Source: Cyanobacteria bacterium OH_SFB_17
Lineage (GTDB): Bacteria > Cyanobacteriota > Vampirovibrionia > Gastranaerophilales > Gastranaerophilaceae
Assembly (NCBI GenBank): GCA_023395735.1
Contig: JAEWYI010000084.1
Span: forward strand, 1-22,975
DNA: 22,975 nucleotides
Direction of reading: 5' to 3'
The position numbers and the translations under genes are program-made. The first letter of the stretch is position 1. Every line of letters starts with the position of its first letter. The notes beneath the pieces are model-generated. The model was given only the letters and a program-made list of their open reading frames with translations, did not search any database and was not told the DNA's origin. Of the stretch, positions 7,199-14,413 are shown piece by piece.

Positions 7199-7825
7199 AT
7201 GACTAAAAAAGAGAATCTAGAAAATTTAGAAGAAGGTTTTGAAACTGAAGCAACTGAGGTTGAAGTTCAGGAAGCAGAACAAGAAAAACCTGCGAAAGAA
7301 GCTAAAAAACGCTGGTATATTGTTCATACTTATTCAGGACACGAAAACAAGGTTAAAGTTAACCTTGAAAAACGTATTGAATATATGAACATGGGTGAAA
7401 AAATCTTCAGAGTAGAAGTTCCTCAAAAAACAGTCACCCAAGTTAAGGGCGGAAAGAAACAAGAAAGAGAAGAAAAAATCTTCCCTGGATATGTTCTAGT
7501 AGAGATGATAATGGATGACGACAGCTGGTATGTAGTTAGACACACAGCGGGCGTTACAAAATTCGTTGGCTCTGCAAAAAGACCAATCCCTGCAAAAGAT
7601 AGCGAAATTAAGAAAATTATTCACCGTTCACAGACTCAAACACAAAAAATTCAGCTTGACGTTAAAGCTGGCGATAAGGTTAGAATTATATCCGGACCGT
7701 TCGCTGACTTTGTTGGAGATATAACTGAGGTTTATCCTGATAAGTCTAAGTTGAGAGCTAATGTTTCAATCTTTGGACGTGAAACTCCGGTTGAGTTAGA
7801 GTATAAACAAATTCAAAAACTATAA
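7199..7825 (+). CDS. nusG: Transcription antitermination factor NusG
   Basis: A 208-residue NusG. An acidic, disordered N-terminal extension (about 35 residues) precedes the NGN domain, which starts at KRWYIVHTYSGHENKV and contains EEKIFPGYVLVEM and VRHTAGVTKFVG. The C-terminal KOW domain begins DVKAGDKVRIISGPFADFVG. It binds RNA polymerase and couples transcription to Rho, NusE or ribosomes. I start at the ATG at 7199, preceded by GAAGAAAG. An in-frame extension back to 7151 would overlap secE by 31 bases, adds residues foreign to the family and lacks a better ribosome-binding site. Confidence 0.95.
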   Translation: MTKKENLENLEEGFETEATEVEVQEAEQEKPAKEAKKRWYIVHTYSGHENKVKVNLEKRIEYMNMGEKIFRVEVPQKTVTQVKGGKKQEREEKIFPGYVLVEMIMDDDSWYVVRHTAGVTKFVGSAKRPIPAKDSEIKKIIHRSQTQTQKIQLDVKAGDKVRIISGPFADFVGDITEVYPDKSKLRANVSIFGRETPVELEYKQIQKL

Positions 7826-7831
7826 TTATCT

Positions 7832-7871
7832 GTTGATTATTAGATAAATCGAAATTTTATCTAAAATCAAC
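7832..7871 (+). promoter_or_regulatory. AT-rich hairpin between nusG and rplK
   Basis: GTTGATT (7832-7838) pairs with AATCAAC (7865-7871), and TAGATAAA (7841-7848) with TTTATCTA (7856-7863). The arms are separated by a small internal loop and the hairpin loop is 7 bases. No T-run follows. The matching hairpin before rplA suggests a shared role such as mRNA processing or insulation of the L1 site. Confidence 0.55.
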
Positions 7872-7884
7872 CGTTAAACCAAAA

Positions 7885-7910
7885 TGGGAGCTAGAAAAGC
7901 GTTAGTACCA
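7885..7910 (+). promoter_or_regulatory. Putative L1-binding operator in the rplK leader
   Basis: The leader reads TGGGA, then a GCT/AGC stem with AGAAA loop (7890-7900), then GTTAGTACCA. The GGGAG and UACC strands on either side of a short stem resemble the L1 site of 23S rRNA (E. coli GGUGGGAG ... UACCACC). L1 represses the L11-L1 operon by this kind of mimicry in E. coli. The site ends about 15 bases before the rplK start, just ahead of AAGAAAGGAA. Confidence 0.55.
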
Positions 7911-7925
7911 AGAAAGGAAATAAAA

Positions 7926-8357
7926 ATGGCACCAAAGAAAAAAGTAGTAGGAAAAATTAAGCTTCAAATCGAAGCGGGTAAGGCTAATCCTTCACCACCG
8001 GTTGGTCCTGCGTTAGGTCAACACGGCGTTAATATTATGGATTTTTGCAAACAGTTCAATGCAAAAACTGAAGCTCAAGCAGGTTATATTATCCCTGTTG
8101 TAATCGACGTATATGAAGACAGAAGTTTTTCATTCGTTACAAAATCACCACCGGCTGCGGTTTTGATTAAGAAAGCTCTTAACCTTCCAAAAGGTTCAGC
8201 TGTTCCTAACAAAGATAAAGTTGGTCAAATTACACAAGCGCAAATGGAAGAAATTGCAAAAACAAAAATGGAAGATTTAAACGCAACTTCTCTTGAAAGC
8301 GCAGTAAAAATGATTAAAGGTTCAGCACGTGCAATGGGCGTTACTGTTGCTGAGTAG
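7926..8357 (+). CDS. rplK: 50S ribosomal protein L11
   Basis: A 143-residue L11 of normal length. The N-terminal domain has KLQIEAGKANPSPPVGPALG and HGVNIMDFCKQFN. The RNA-binding C-terminal domain ends with SLESAVKMIKGSARAMGV. L11 forms the base of the L7/L12 stalk and binds the GTPase-associated region of 23S rRNA. I choose the ATG at 7926 behind AAGAAAGGAA. The in-frame ATG at 7884 lies inside the leader RNA motif and adds 14 residues not found in L11. It is followed by rplA. Confidence 0.95.
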   Translation: MAPKKKVVGKIKLQIEAGKANPSPPVGPALGQHGVNIMDFCKQFNAKTEAQAGYIIPVVIDVYEDRSFSFVTKSPPAAVLIKKALNLPKGSAVPNKDKVGQITQAQMEEIAKTKMEDLNATSLESAVKMIKGSARAMGVTVAE

Positions 8358-8368
8358 TTAGAAGGTAG

Positions 8369-8410
8369 GTTGAGTTTGATAAGATAATTTTCATCTTTTA
8401 TCAAATCAAC
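8369..8410 (+). promoter_or_regulatory. AT-rich hairpin between rplK and rplA
   Basis: GTTGA (8369-8373) pairs with TCAAC (8406-8410), TTTGATAA (8375-8382) with TTATCAAA (8398-8405), and GAT with ATC near the loop. The architecture matches the hairpin ahead of rplK, including the GTTGA/TCAAC base. No T-run follows. Confidence 0.55.
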
Positions 8411-8420
8411 AAATAAGAAC

Positions 8421-8459
8421 TTTGGGAGTTCTGATTGTTAGTCAGGACGTTACCACCAA
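8421..8459 (+). promoter_or_regulatory. Putative L1-binding operator in the rplA leader
   Basis: TTTGGGA precedes stem GTTCTGA (8428-8434), a 7-base loop and TCAGGAC (8442-8448), then GTTACCACCAA. The GGGAG and UACCACC strands match the L1-stalk sequence of 23S rRNA more closely than the rplK copy does. The outer TTGG (8422-8425) and CCAA (8456-8459) can close the structure. It is followed by AAGAAAGGAA and the rplA start. Confidence 0.6.
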
Positions 8460-8473
8460 GAAAGGAATAAAAA

Positions 8474-9196
8474 ATGGCAAAATTAACTAAGAAAAAACAA
8501 AAACTTCAAGAGCTTTTAGCTGGTTTTGATCAACCAACTTCAGCTGCTGAAGCGGTTAAAAAATTACAAGAAATATCAAAAGAAACTTCAAAATTCAATG
8601 AAACTGTTGAATGTCACTTCCGTTTAGGAATTGATGTAAAACATGCTGATCAACAAATCAGATCTACAACAGTTCTTCCTGCAGGTTTAGGAAAAACAGT
8701 TAGAGTTTGTGTTGTTGCAAAAGGACCAAAAGCTACTGAAGCTAAAGAAGCTGGCGCTGATGAGGCTGGTGCTGAAGAAATCATTGAAAAAATCGAAAAA
8801 GGCTGGTTCGAATTTGATACATTGATTGCAACTCCAGATTGCATGGGCATGCTTGGTAAGTTGGGTCGTGTATTGGGACCAAAAGGCTTGATGCCAAACC
8901 CAAAAACAGGAACAGTTACAATGGATGTTGCTGCTGCTGTTAAGGATGCAAAAGCTGGTAAAGTTGAATTCCGTGCTGATAAGCAAGGTATGATTCACTG
9001 CCCAATCGGTAAAGTTCAATTCTCAACAGAAGATTTGCTTAAAAACTATGCAACTCTTGCAGATGCAATTTTAAGATCAAAACCATCTTCTGCTAAAGGA
9101 ACTTTTGTTAAGTCAGCTTACTTGGCGACTACAATGGGACCAGGAATTAAATTGGATACAAAAGCTTTGGCTGCTGAAGTTAAAGAACTTGTGTAA
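8474..9196 (+). CDS. rplA: 50S ribosomal protein L1
   Basis: A 240-residue L1 of normal length. Domain I is split by domain II: residues about 1-70 and 160-240 form the RNA-binding part. The L1 signature is in TPDCMGMLGKLGRVLGPKG followed by LMPNPKTGTV. KSAYLATTMGPGIKLD near the end is also typical. L1 builds the mobile stalk at the ribosomal E site and commonly represses its own mRNA, consistent with the rRNA-like motif directly upstream. It follows rplK after 116 bases and precedes a strong terminator; rplJ and rplL do not follow. Confidence 0.95.
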   Translation: MAKLTKKKQKLQELLAGFDQPTSAAEAVKKLQEISKETSKFNETVECHFRLGIDVKHADQQIRSTTVLPAGLGKTVRVCVVAKGPKATEAKEAGADEAGAEEIIEKIEKGWFEFDTLIATPDCMGMLGKLGRVLGPKGLMPNPKTGTVTMDVAAAVKDAKAGKVEFRADKQGMIHCPIGKVQFSTEDLLKNYATLADAILRSKPSSAKGTFVKSAYLATTMGPGIKLDTKALAAEVKELV

Positions 9197-9204
9197 TAAA
9201 TTTA

Positions 9205-9245
9205 AAAAAAGCGGCGCAGGAAATTATATCCTGCGCCGCTTTTTT
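9205..9245 (+). terminator. Intrinsic terminator after rplA
   Basis: An 11-bp GC-rich stem, GCGGCGCAGGA (9211-9221) with TCCTGCGCCGC (9229-9239), is flanked by A6 and T6, which extend the stem and form the U-tract. It begins 14 bases after the rplA stop and ends the ribosomal-protein transcript. Confidence 0.95.
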
Positions 9246-9253
9246 GATATAAT
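9245..9253 (+). promoter_or_regulatory. Extended -10 promoter for tmk
   Basis: TGATATAAT at 9245-9253 is a perfect TGnTATAAT extended -10 element immediately after the rplA terminator. The -35 would fall inside the terminator hairpin and is poor. The start would be near 9260, giving a leader of about 24 bases with GAGGAAAAG. Confidence 0.6.
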
Positions 9254-9283
9254 AAATTCAGAACAGAATATTTTGAGGAAAAG

Positions 9284-9901
9284 ATGCAAAAAGGATTATT
9301 TATAACATTTGAAGGTGCAGACGGTTGCGGAAAAACTACGCAATTGAATTTGCTTGCGGAATCTTTGCAAGCAAAGGGGTGTGATGTATTAATTACAAGA
9401 GAACCTGGTGGAAAAGGTCTTGGTGAAAAAATAAGAGAGATTTTACTTAATTATGACGGTGAAGTTTCTGACAATTGCGAAGCTTTTTTGTTTTTGGCAG
9501 ATAGAGCGCAGCATATTGACATTATTGTTAAGCCGGCAGTAGAAGCAGGTAAGATTGTGCTTTGTGATAGGCACACCGATTCGACCCTTGCATATCAAGG
9601 TTACGGCAGAGGGGTTGATTTAGAGCGTTTAAAAATGCTTAATAATATTGCAACCAGTGGTTTTGTCCCTGATTTAACTTTTGTTTTTGATGTTGATGTT
9701 GAAACTTCAATGAGCAGAGTCGGAAATGAAAAAGATAGAATGGAATCAGCTGGAATAGAATTTTTTGAGCGAGTAAAAAACGGTTATCTGGAAATTGCAA
9801 AAAAAGAGCCGGATAGAGTTAAGGTGATTAACTCAAACGACAGTATCGAAAATATTTTTGAACAAGTTAAATCTTATGCAGATTTAATGCTTGATAAATA
9901 A
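9284..9901 (+). CDS. tmk: Thymidylate kinase
   Basis: A 205-residue dTMP kinase that makes dTDP from dTMP and ATP for DNA synthesis in the cytoplasm. The P-loop is GADGCGKTT (residues 11-19). The substrate-binding TREPGG is at 38-43. The DRH motif is at 95-97, followed by DSTLAYQGYGRG. A short LID region, VGNEKDRMES, is followed by FFERVKNGYL. Length is normal. GAGGAAAAG precedes the ATG. It has its own promoter after the rplA terminator and appears to be a single-gene unit. Confidence 0.95.
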   Translation: MQKGLFITFEGADGCGKTTQLNLLAESLQAKGCDVLITREPGGKGLGEKIREILLNYDGEVSDNCEAFLFLADRAQHIDIIVKPAVEAGKIVLCDRHTDSTLAYQGYGRGVDLERLKMLNNIATSGFVPDLTFVFDVDVETSMSRVGNEKDRMESAGIEFFERVKNGYLEIAKKEPDRVKVINSNDSIENIFEQVKSYADLMLDK

Positions 9902-9963
9902 GTAGTTTTTCTTTTTTATTTGCTAAAATTAAGTTGTTTTGTATTATTTTTTTTTCTTTAGGG

Positions 9964-9991
9964 TTGAAAAATCCTAAAAAATCGTCATAAT
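9964..9991 (+). promoter_or_regulatory. Candidate promoter directly abutting the next start codon
   Basis: TTGAAA at 9964-9969, a 16-base spacer and CATAAT at 9986-9991. Transcription would begin about 7 bases later, at or next to the ATG at 9998, implying a leaderless or nearly leaderless mRNA. Consensus-based. Confidence 0.4.
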
Positions 9992-9997
9992 AGAATT

Positions 9998-10975
9998 ATG
10001 AATCAATTTAATCTTGGAAGTTTTTTAAATAAGTTTGCAAAAGATTTTTTCCCGCCTCCACAGGGCAAACCTATGGCAGGGCGCGCCTTCGGCGCGCCAC
10101 AAACACCATCAGCTCCACAGCAAGCAATGGCAAATTCTTTTATTCAAAAAAGTTTGCATAATCCGCAATTGATGAATAATTTTTCTCAGATATATTCTCA
10201 GTCATTGAGGATGAATGAGCTTGTAAGTTCACAAAAAAGCTTGTATTTACGGGATTTAATGAATTTGCCTAAAGAGATGCAAGAGATTTTAATGTTTTTG
10301 CAGAAGGATGTTGCGATGTCAAAACAGGCATCGACTCTTTTGATGCAAAATATCAGCATTTCAGACTTGGCAGCCCTTTTGCAGGCTAATGCAAAGGATG
10401 CTATGAATAAACTTGTTTTTGTAATGGCTGAGGCATCTAAACAAGGCTTGAGTGATGTTTCTCAACTAAAAGAGGCTATTAAGCTCATAAATGCAAGTGT
10501 TTCTGTCGCAGGGCAGGAAAATTCTTCGCAGGTTTTGAAAAATTTTATGCTTTTATATCTTCCGTGGTTGCCTTTAAAAGAGGGTGTTGATTTTGAGCTT
10601 GAGGTTGAAACTTCAGAGAGTCAAGGCGGCGAGAGTGAAGATTCAATAACTATTTTGATTACGACAATAAATTTTGGTAATATCAAAGCTGTTTTGATTT
10701 TGAATAAATCTAAATCAATTGATATTGTCGTTTCTTGCAGTGAAAATTTCCCTAAAGAAGAGCTTTTAGAGAGAATATCAGGCGATGGTAAAAAACATTC
10801 GGTGCAAACGGGTGTTGTATTTGATGAAAAATCGGCAAACGCTTCGGGGCAAAACACTCATCAGGCAAAGGTCTGTATGTCAAATTTATCTGAGGTCAAT
10901 CCATTTTTGCTTTTGATGGCAAATGCTGTTATAAGGCACACAATTGAAATAGATAATGAGTTTAGCGCTATCTGA
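9998..10975 (+). CDS. Hypothetical protein, possibly FliK-like (hook-length control)
   Basis: A 325-residue protein with no confident family. Residues 1-50 are rich in Pro, Gln and Ala (low complexity). Residues about 55-170 are helical, with many Met, Leu and Ser. Residues about 200-260 alternate strands and a helix: ITILITTINFGNIKAVLIL then IDIVVS then PKEELLERIS. That pattern resembles the Flg_hook domain at the C-terminus of FliK, which carries a strand with LG-x-V followed by two strands and a helix. The flagellar genes flaG and fliS lie 3-4 kb away, mild support. No signal peptide is seen. No Shine-Dalgarno sequence precedes the ATG. A GC-rich 8-bp palindrome lies at 10080-10098, inside the Pro-rich part. 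Confidence 0.55.
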   Translation: MNQFNLGSFLNKFAKDFFPPPQGKPMAGRAFGAPQTPSAPQQAMANSFIQKSLHNPQLMNNFSQIYSQSLRMNELVSSQKSLYLRDLMNLPKEMQEILMFLQKDVAMSKQASTLLMQNISISDLAALLQANAKDAMNKLVFVMAEASKQGLSDVSQLKEAIKLINASVSVAGQENSSQVLKNFMLLYLPWLPLKEGVDFELEVETSESQGGESEDSITILITTINFGNIKAVLILNKSKSIDIVVSCSENFPKEELLERISGDGKKHSVQTGVVFDEKSANASGQNTHQAKVCMSNLSEVNPFLLLMANAVIRHTIEIDNEFSAI

Positions 10976-10982
10976 TTTTTAA

Positions 10983-12659
10983 TTATTTTGCAATATAAGG
11001 GTGTACAAACTCGAACGGTTCAGTAATAAATTCAATAAAAACAGGGCCATTGTATTCGATTGCATCTTGCATTGCTTTTGTTATATCTTCTTCTTTTTCG
11101 ACTCTTATGCCTTTTGCGCCGTAGGCTTCCGCAACTTTAACGAAATCAGGACTTGTTATTTCAGTTCCGCAGTAGTGTTTGTCAAAAAGTTTTTCTTGCC
11201 ATTGTCGAACCATTCCTAAATATCCGTTATTTAGGATGATTACTTTTACTGGCAGGTTGTATTCAACACAGGTTGCGAGTTCTTGGATGTTCATTTGTAT
11301 TGAACCATCGCCAGCGATATTTAAAACGAGAGAATTTTTGTCTGCTAGGCAGGCGCCCATTGCGGCAGGAAAACCAAACCCCATGGTGCCAAGTCCTCCT
11401 GAGGTTAAAAATTTTCTAGGTTGGTTGAATTCAAACATTTGTATTGCCCAGAGTTGGTGTTGTCCGACTTCTGTTGCTACAATTGGGTTGTAGTCTTTTG
11501 TACATTCGTAAATTTTTTCAAGAACTTTGTGAGAATAAAGTTTTTCGGAAGGAACAAGAGGAATTGTCTTTTTAGATTTCCAGCTTGATATTTTTTCAAT
11601 CCAATCTGTTTTTAAGTCAAAATTTATATTTTCAATTTCTAAAAGAATATTTTGTAAAAAAACTTTTGCGTCTTCTATTATGCAGTGAGCCTGTGGAAAA
11701 AGTTTCAAAAATGGTGATGGCTCAATGTCAATGTAAATAATGGTAGCCCCGTTTTTTGCACAATTTTTTATGGGATTATTAATTCTATCTGTAATCCTTG
11801 TTCCGATTGCAAGAAGTACATCACATTCGCTGATAGCTTGATTTGTCCAGTAGTTTCCAAGAACTCCCGGCATACCGAGATTTGTTTCGTCGGTTAATTC
11901 ATAGGCTCCTGCCGCCATCATTGTCAAAGCAACAGGGGAATTAATTTTTTTTGCCAACGAAGTCAATTCATTGCTGGAATTTGAGGTCAAGACCCCTCCT
12001 CCTGCAAGTATAACAGGTTTTTTAGCAGATTTTAATATTTCTGCAATTTTTTTATAATCATTGTTTGGAGTTTTAGTTTGATTTGAATTTTTTTTAGTCT
12101 GATTTTTTTTATTAAATATTTCCGTAAATTCGATTTTATTTTCTAAAACATCTTTCGGTAAATCAATAACAACAGGGCCTTGTCTTCCTGTCGTTGCTAT
12201 ATTAAATGCCTTTTCAAGAACCTCGTCAAGCTCATCTGTAGTTTTGACTTGATATCCCCATTTTGAGCAAGTTTTTGTCATTTCAACAATGTTTACTTCC
12301 TGAAAAGCATCGTTTCCGATGAGTCCGGATGGAACCTGCCCGCAAAGAACTACAAGCGGATAGCCGTCAAGAAAAGCATTTGCAATTCCTGTGATTGTAT
12401 TAGTGGCTCCTGGACCTGATGTGACAAGAACCACGCCGCATTTGCCGCTTACTCTTGCATAGCCTTCTGCTGCATGAACAGCGGCTTGCTCGTGTCTTAC
12501 GAGGTAGTGCTTTATATCGTTGCAGTTATAAAATTCCTCGTAAATGCTTAAAATTATAGCGCCCGGATATCCAAAAACAGAATCAACATTATGGCGGCGC
12601 AAGGAATTCATTAAAATCTGCGCACCATTCAACTGTTTTGTCATTAAAGCATCTGCCAT
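10983..12659 (-). CDS. ilvB: Acetolactate synthase, large (catalytic) subunit
   Basis: A 558-residue thiamine-diphosphate enzyme of the acetohydroxyacid synthase type. It condenses two pyruvates, or pyruvate and 2-ketobutyrate, at the start of valine/leucine/isoleucine synthesis. The N-terminal domain has catalytic Glu57 in RHEQAAVHAAEG and the FAD/ThDP-fold blocks SGPGATNTITGIANAF and GRQGPVVIDLPKDV. The C-terminal ThDP-binding motif is GDGSIQMNIQE to ILNN, followed by GMVRQWQ, whose Trp is typical of AHAS rather than of other family members. A Lys/Asn-rich linker at about 184-203 is unusual. The regulatory subunit gene ilvH/ilvN is not adjacent. CGGAG lies 7 bases before the ATG. It is last in the minus-strand run, 46 bases after the CDF gene; its 3' end faces the previous gene with 7 bases between. 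Confidence 0.9.
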   Translation of the reverse strand: MADALMTKQLNGAQILMNSLRRHNVDSVFGYPGAIILSIYEEFYNCNDIKHYLVRHEQAAVHAAEGYARVSGKCGVVLVTSGPGATNTITGIANAFLDGYPLVVLCGQVPSGLIGNDAFQEVNIVEMTKTCSKWGYQVKTTDELDEVLEKAFNIATTGRQGPVVIDLPKDVLENKIEFTEIFNKKNQTKKNSNQTKTPNNDYKKIAEILKSAKKPVILAGGGVLTSNSSNELTSLAKKINSPVALTMMAAGAYELTDETNLGMPGVLGNYWTNQAISECDVLLAIGTRITDRINNPIKNCAKNGATIIYIDIEPSPFLKLFPQAHCIIEDAKVFLQNILLEIENINFDLKTDWIEKISSWKSKKTIPLVPSEKLYSHKVLEKIYECTKDYNPIVATEVGQHQLWAIQMFEFNQPRKFLTSGGLGTMGFGFPAAMGACLADKNSLVLNIAGDGSIQMNIQELATCVEYNLPVKVIILNNGYLGMVRQWQEKLFDKHYCGTEITSPDFVKVAEAYGAKGIRVEKEEDITKAMQDAIEYNGPVFIEFITEPFEFVHPYIAK

Positions 12660-12705
12660 TTTATACTCCGAATAAGTAGTTCCTTACACTATTTTAGCAT
12701 AAAAA

Positions 12706-13584
12706 TTACGTATTCGGTTCAAGGTGAATTGTTATGTCTGTGTTGTGAAGTTTAGCTTCAATTTTTGCTTCTATTTCATCACACATTTCGTGAGAAGTGC
12801 TAATGTGCATTGTTTTGTCAACAACCAAAACCATTTCTATAATTTTCTTTACTCCTGATTTTCTTGTGCGTAAGTTTTTAAGAGAAATTACACCATTTTG
12901 GAGGTAGTTATTGATTATAGATTTGATTTTAAAAACTTCTTTTTCACTTAAAGAGGTGTCTAAAAGACTATTTTTTGCAGTTACGCATATTTTCAAACCT
13001 GCGTCAAAAATTATTATCGCTACAATTATTGCTACGATAGGGTCATAAATTGGATTTCCTGTGACTTTTACAAGGATAAGTCCTACAAAAACGGCCAAAG
13101 ACGAATAGATGTCAGTTCTTAGGTGTTCTCCATCTGCGTAAAGTGCGGTTGAACCTGTTTTATGAGCAATTTTAAATAAAAATGAGCTGACAAAAAAGTT
13201 TGCAACGACTGCAATTGCCATTACCCAAAGCCCGATTGATGCGTTTATTTCTATACTGTGGGCTAATACAATTTTTTTAACAGATTCATAGATTATGTAA
13301 AAGGCTGCAAGAATGATTAAAAGCCCTTCCACAAAACTTGCCAAATCTTCAAATTTTCCGTGACCAAATTGGTGGTCGTTGTCTGCAGGCTTTGATGATT
13401 CGCTGACCGAAAATAACGTTATGATTGAGGCTAAAAGGTCAGAGGTTGAGTGAACAGCTTCTGAAATTATACCGATACTTCCAGAGATAATTCCTGCTAT
13501 TACTTTAATTGTAATCAAAACCGAATTCGAAATTATTGATAAAATTGCCGCTGTTTTTTTTTGTCTTACAAGATTGATGTCCAC
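12706..13584 (-). CDS. Cation diffusion facilitator (CDF) family metal efflux transporter
   Basis: A 292-residue inner-membrane transporter with about six membrane helices and a C-terminal cytoplasmic ferredoxin-like domain (residues about 205-290). Metal-binding pairs are visible in helix 2 (H45-x3-D49) and helix 5 (H154-x3-D158); the double HxxxD pattern points to zinc rather than the DxxxD manganese group. The loop segment DNDHQFGHGKFEDLASF is the usual family signature after helix 2. It is expected to export divalent cations in exchange for protons. The start is GTG at 13584 behind AAGGAAAAAA, 8 bases after the upstream gene, so it is probably cotranscribed with the flagellar genes. The precise metal is inferred. 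Confidence 0.88.
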   Translation of the reverse strand: MDINLVRQKKTAAILSIISNSVLITIKVIAGIISGSIGIISEAVHSTSDLLASIITLFSVSESSKPADNDHQFGHGKFEDLASFVEGLLIILAAFYIIYESVKKIVLAHSIEINASIGLWVMAIAVVANFFVSSFLFKIAHKTGSTALYADGEHLRTDIYSSLAVFVGLILVKVTGNPIYDPIVAIIVAIIIFDAGLKICVTAKNSLLDTSLSEKEVFKIKSIINNYLQNGVISLKNLRTRKSGVKKIIEMVLVVDKTMHISTSHEMCDEIEAKIEAKLHNTDITIHLEPNT

Positions 13585-13592
13585 TTTTTTCC

Positions 13593-13961
13593 TTATTCTG
13601 AGAAATCTACCAGTTTGCCTTGTCCTTTTTGAGATTGGTATCCGTATGCAAAATTGATTTTTAATTTGCTTTTTGCCAGTTTAAGCTCTTCTTTTACATC
13701 ACCAAATCTTTTTTCAAGAATTTCAAGGTTATGTCTGTCTTTTTCTCTAAGTTCTTTTTCATAAATTTTTAATTCTTTTGCTTCTTCTTTTGAAACATCA
13801 GCTGTTTTATGAGCATTTATAAGCCTTTTTGTCAGTTTTTCCTTGTGGTCAAGCAAAGAAATAATATCAGAAAAGCTTTCAGTTTTAATAAAATCTGAAA
13901 TTTGAGATTCAAGTGTTAAAAATTGTTCGTATATTAGTTTTAATTCTGCACAGCTTGTCAC
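13593..13961 (-). CDS. Small coiled-coil protein downstream of fliS (FliT-like?)
   Basis: A 122-residue, highly charged, helical protein. The stretch from about 35 to 95 is dominated by Lys and Glu heptads, consistent with a coiled coil, and there is no membrane segment. FliT-type export chaperones are small helical proteins usually encoded right after fliS, so position supports that reading, but I see no diagnostic FliT residues. The start is GTG at 13961, immediately after the fliS TAA, implying translational coupling. The C-terminal GYQSQKGQGKLVDF segment looks disordered. It could also be an unrelated flagellar-associated protein. Confidence 0.55.
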   Translation of the reverse strand: MTSCAELKLIYEQFLTLESQISDFIKTESFSDIISLLDHKEKLTKRLINAHKTADVSKEEAKELKIYEKELREKDRHNLEILEKRFGDVKEELKLAKSKLKINFAYGYQSQKGQGKLVDFSE

Positions 13962-14402
13962 TTATACTTCTCTTCCTTCTTGATCTTCGAACTCATCGTC
14001 ATCAAGTATAGCTTTTTTCTGAGAATTTGCTATGTTTATAGCCTTTTGCCAAGTTTCTCTAAGGTTTCTTAAATGTCTTTGAACTTCGTCGATTTTTGCA
14101 ATATCCTTTTTAATATTAGCTTTTACCAAAGTTCTATAAAAATATTCATACAAGCTTTTTAGATTTTGAGCAAAAGAGCCCCCGTTTTCCATATCTAAAG
14201 TGTCAATGAATTCATTGATAATATTTTCGCAAGCTATAATATTTTTGTTCACCATTTCGTTGTCATTTTGTTCAATGCCAATTTTAGCTTTGCTTAAAAA
14301 TTGAATAGCTCCGTCATATAGGAGAATTAAAACTTCTTCTTGAGTAGCTGTTTCAACTTGATTTTTTTTATATTGTTTCAAGTATGGATTCATAGTTTGC
14401 AT
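13962..14402 (-). CDS. fliS: Flagellar export chaperone FliS
   Basis: A 146-residue four-helix-bundle chaperone that binds the flagellin C-terminus and prevents early polymerisation in the cytoplasm. The typical N-terminus NPYLKQYKKNQVETATQEE is followed by LILLYDGAIQFLSKAK. Later blocks are ENIINEFIDTLDMENGG and LYEYFYRTLVKANI. The length is slightly above the usual 125-135 because of an acidic tail. I choose the ATG at 14402, spaced 5 bases from AAGAAGG; a GTG two codons upstream overlaps that Shine-Dalgarno sequence. It lies 11 bases after flaG. No flagellin gene is in the window. Confidence 0.92.
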   Translation of the reverse strand: MQTMNPYLKQYKKNQVETATQEEVLILLYDGAIQFLSKAKIGIEQNDNEMVNKNIIACENIINEFIDTLDMENGGSFAQNLKSLYEYFYRTLVKANIKKDIAKIDEVQRHLRNLRETWQKAINIANSQKKAILDDDEFEDQEGREV

Positions 14403-14413
14403 TTTCACCTTCT

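Noticed and set aside
7884..7925. Longer L11 start
   Set aside because: It lies inside the L1-like leader motif, and L11 proteins begin at the later ATG with AAGAAAGGAA before it.
10080..10098. Inserted mobile palindromic element
   Set aside because: It is only 19 bases, with no target duplication or second full copy in the window; kept only as a low-level observation.
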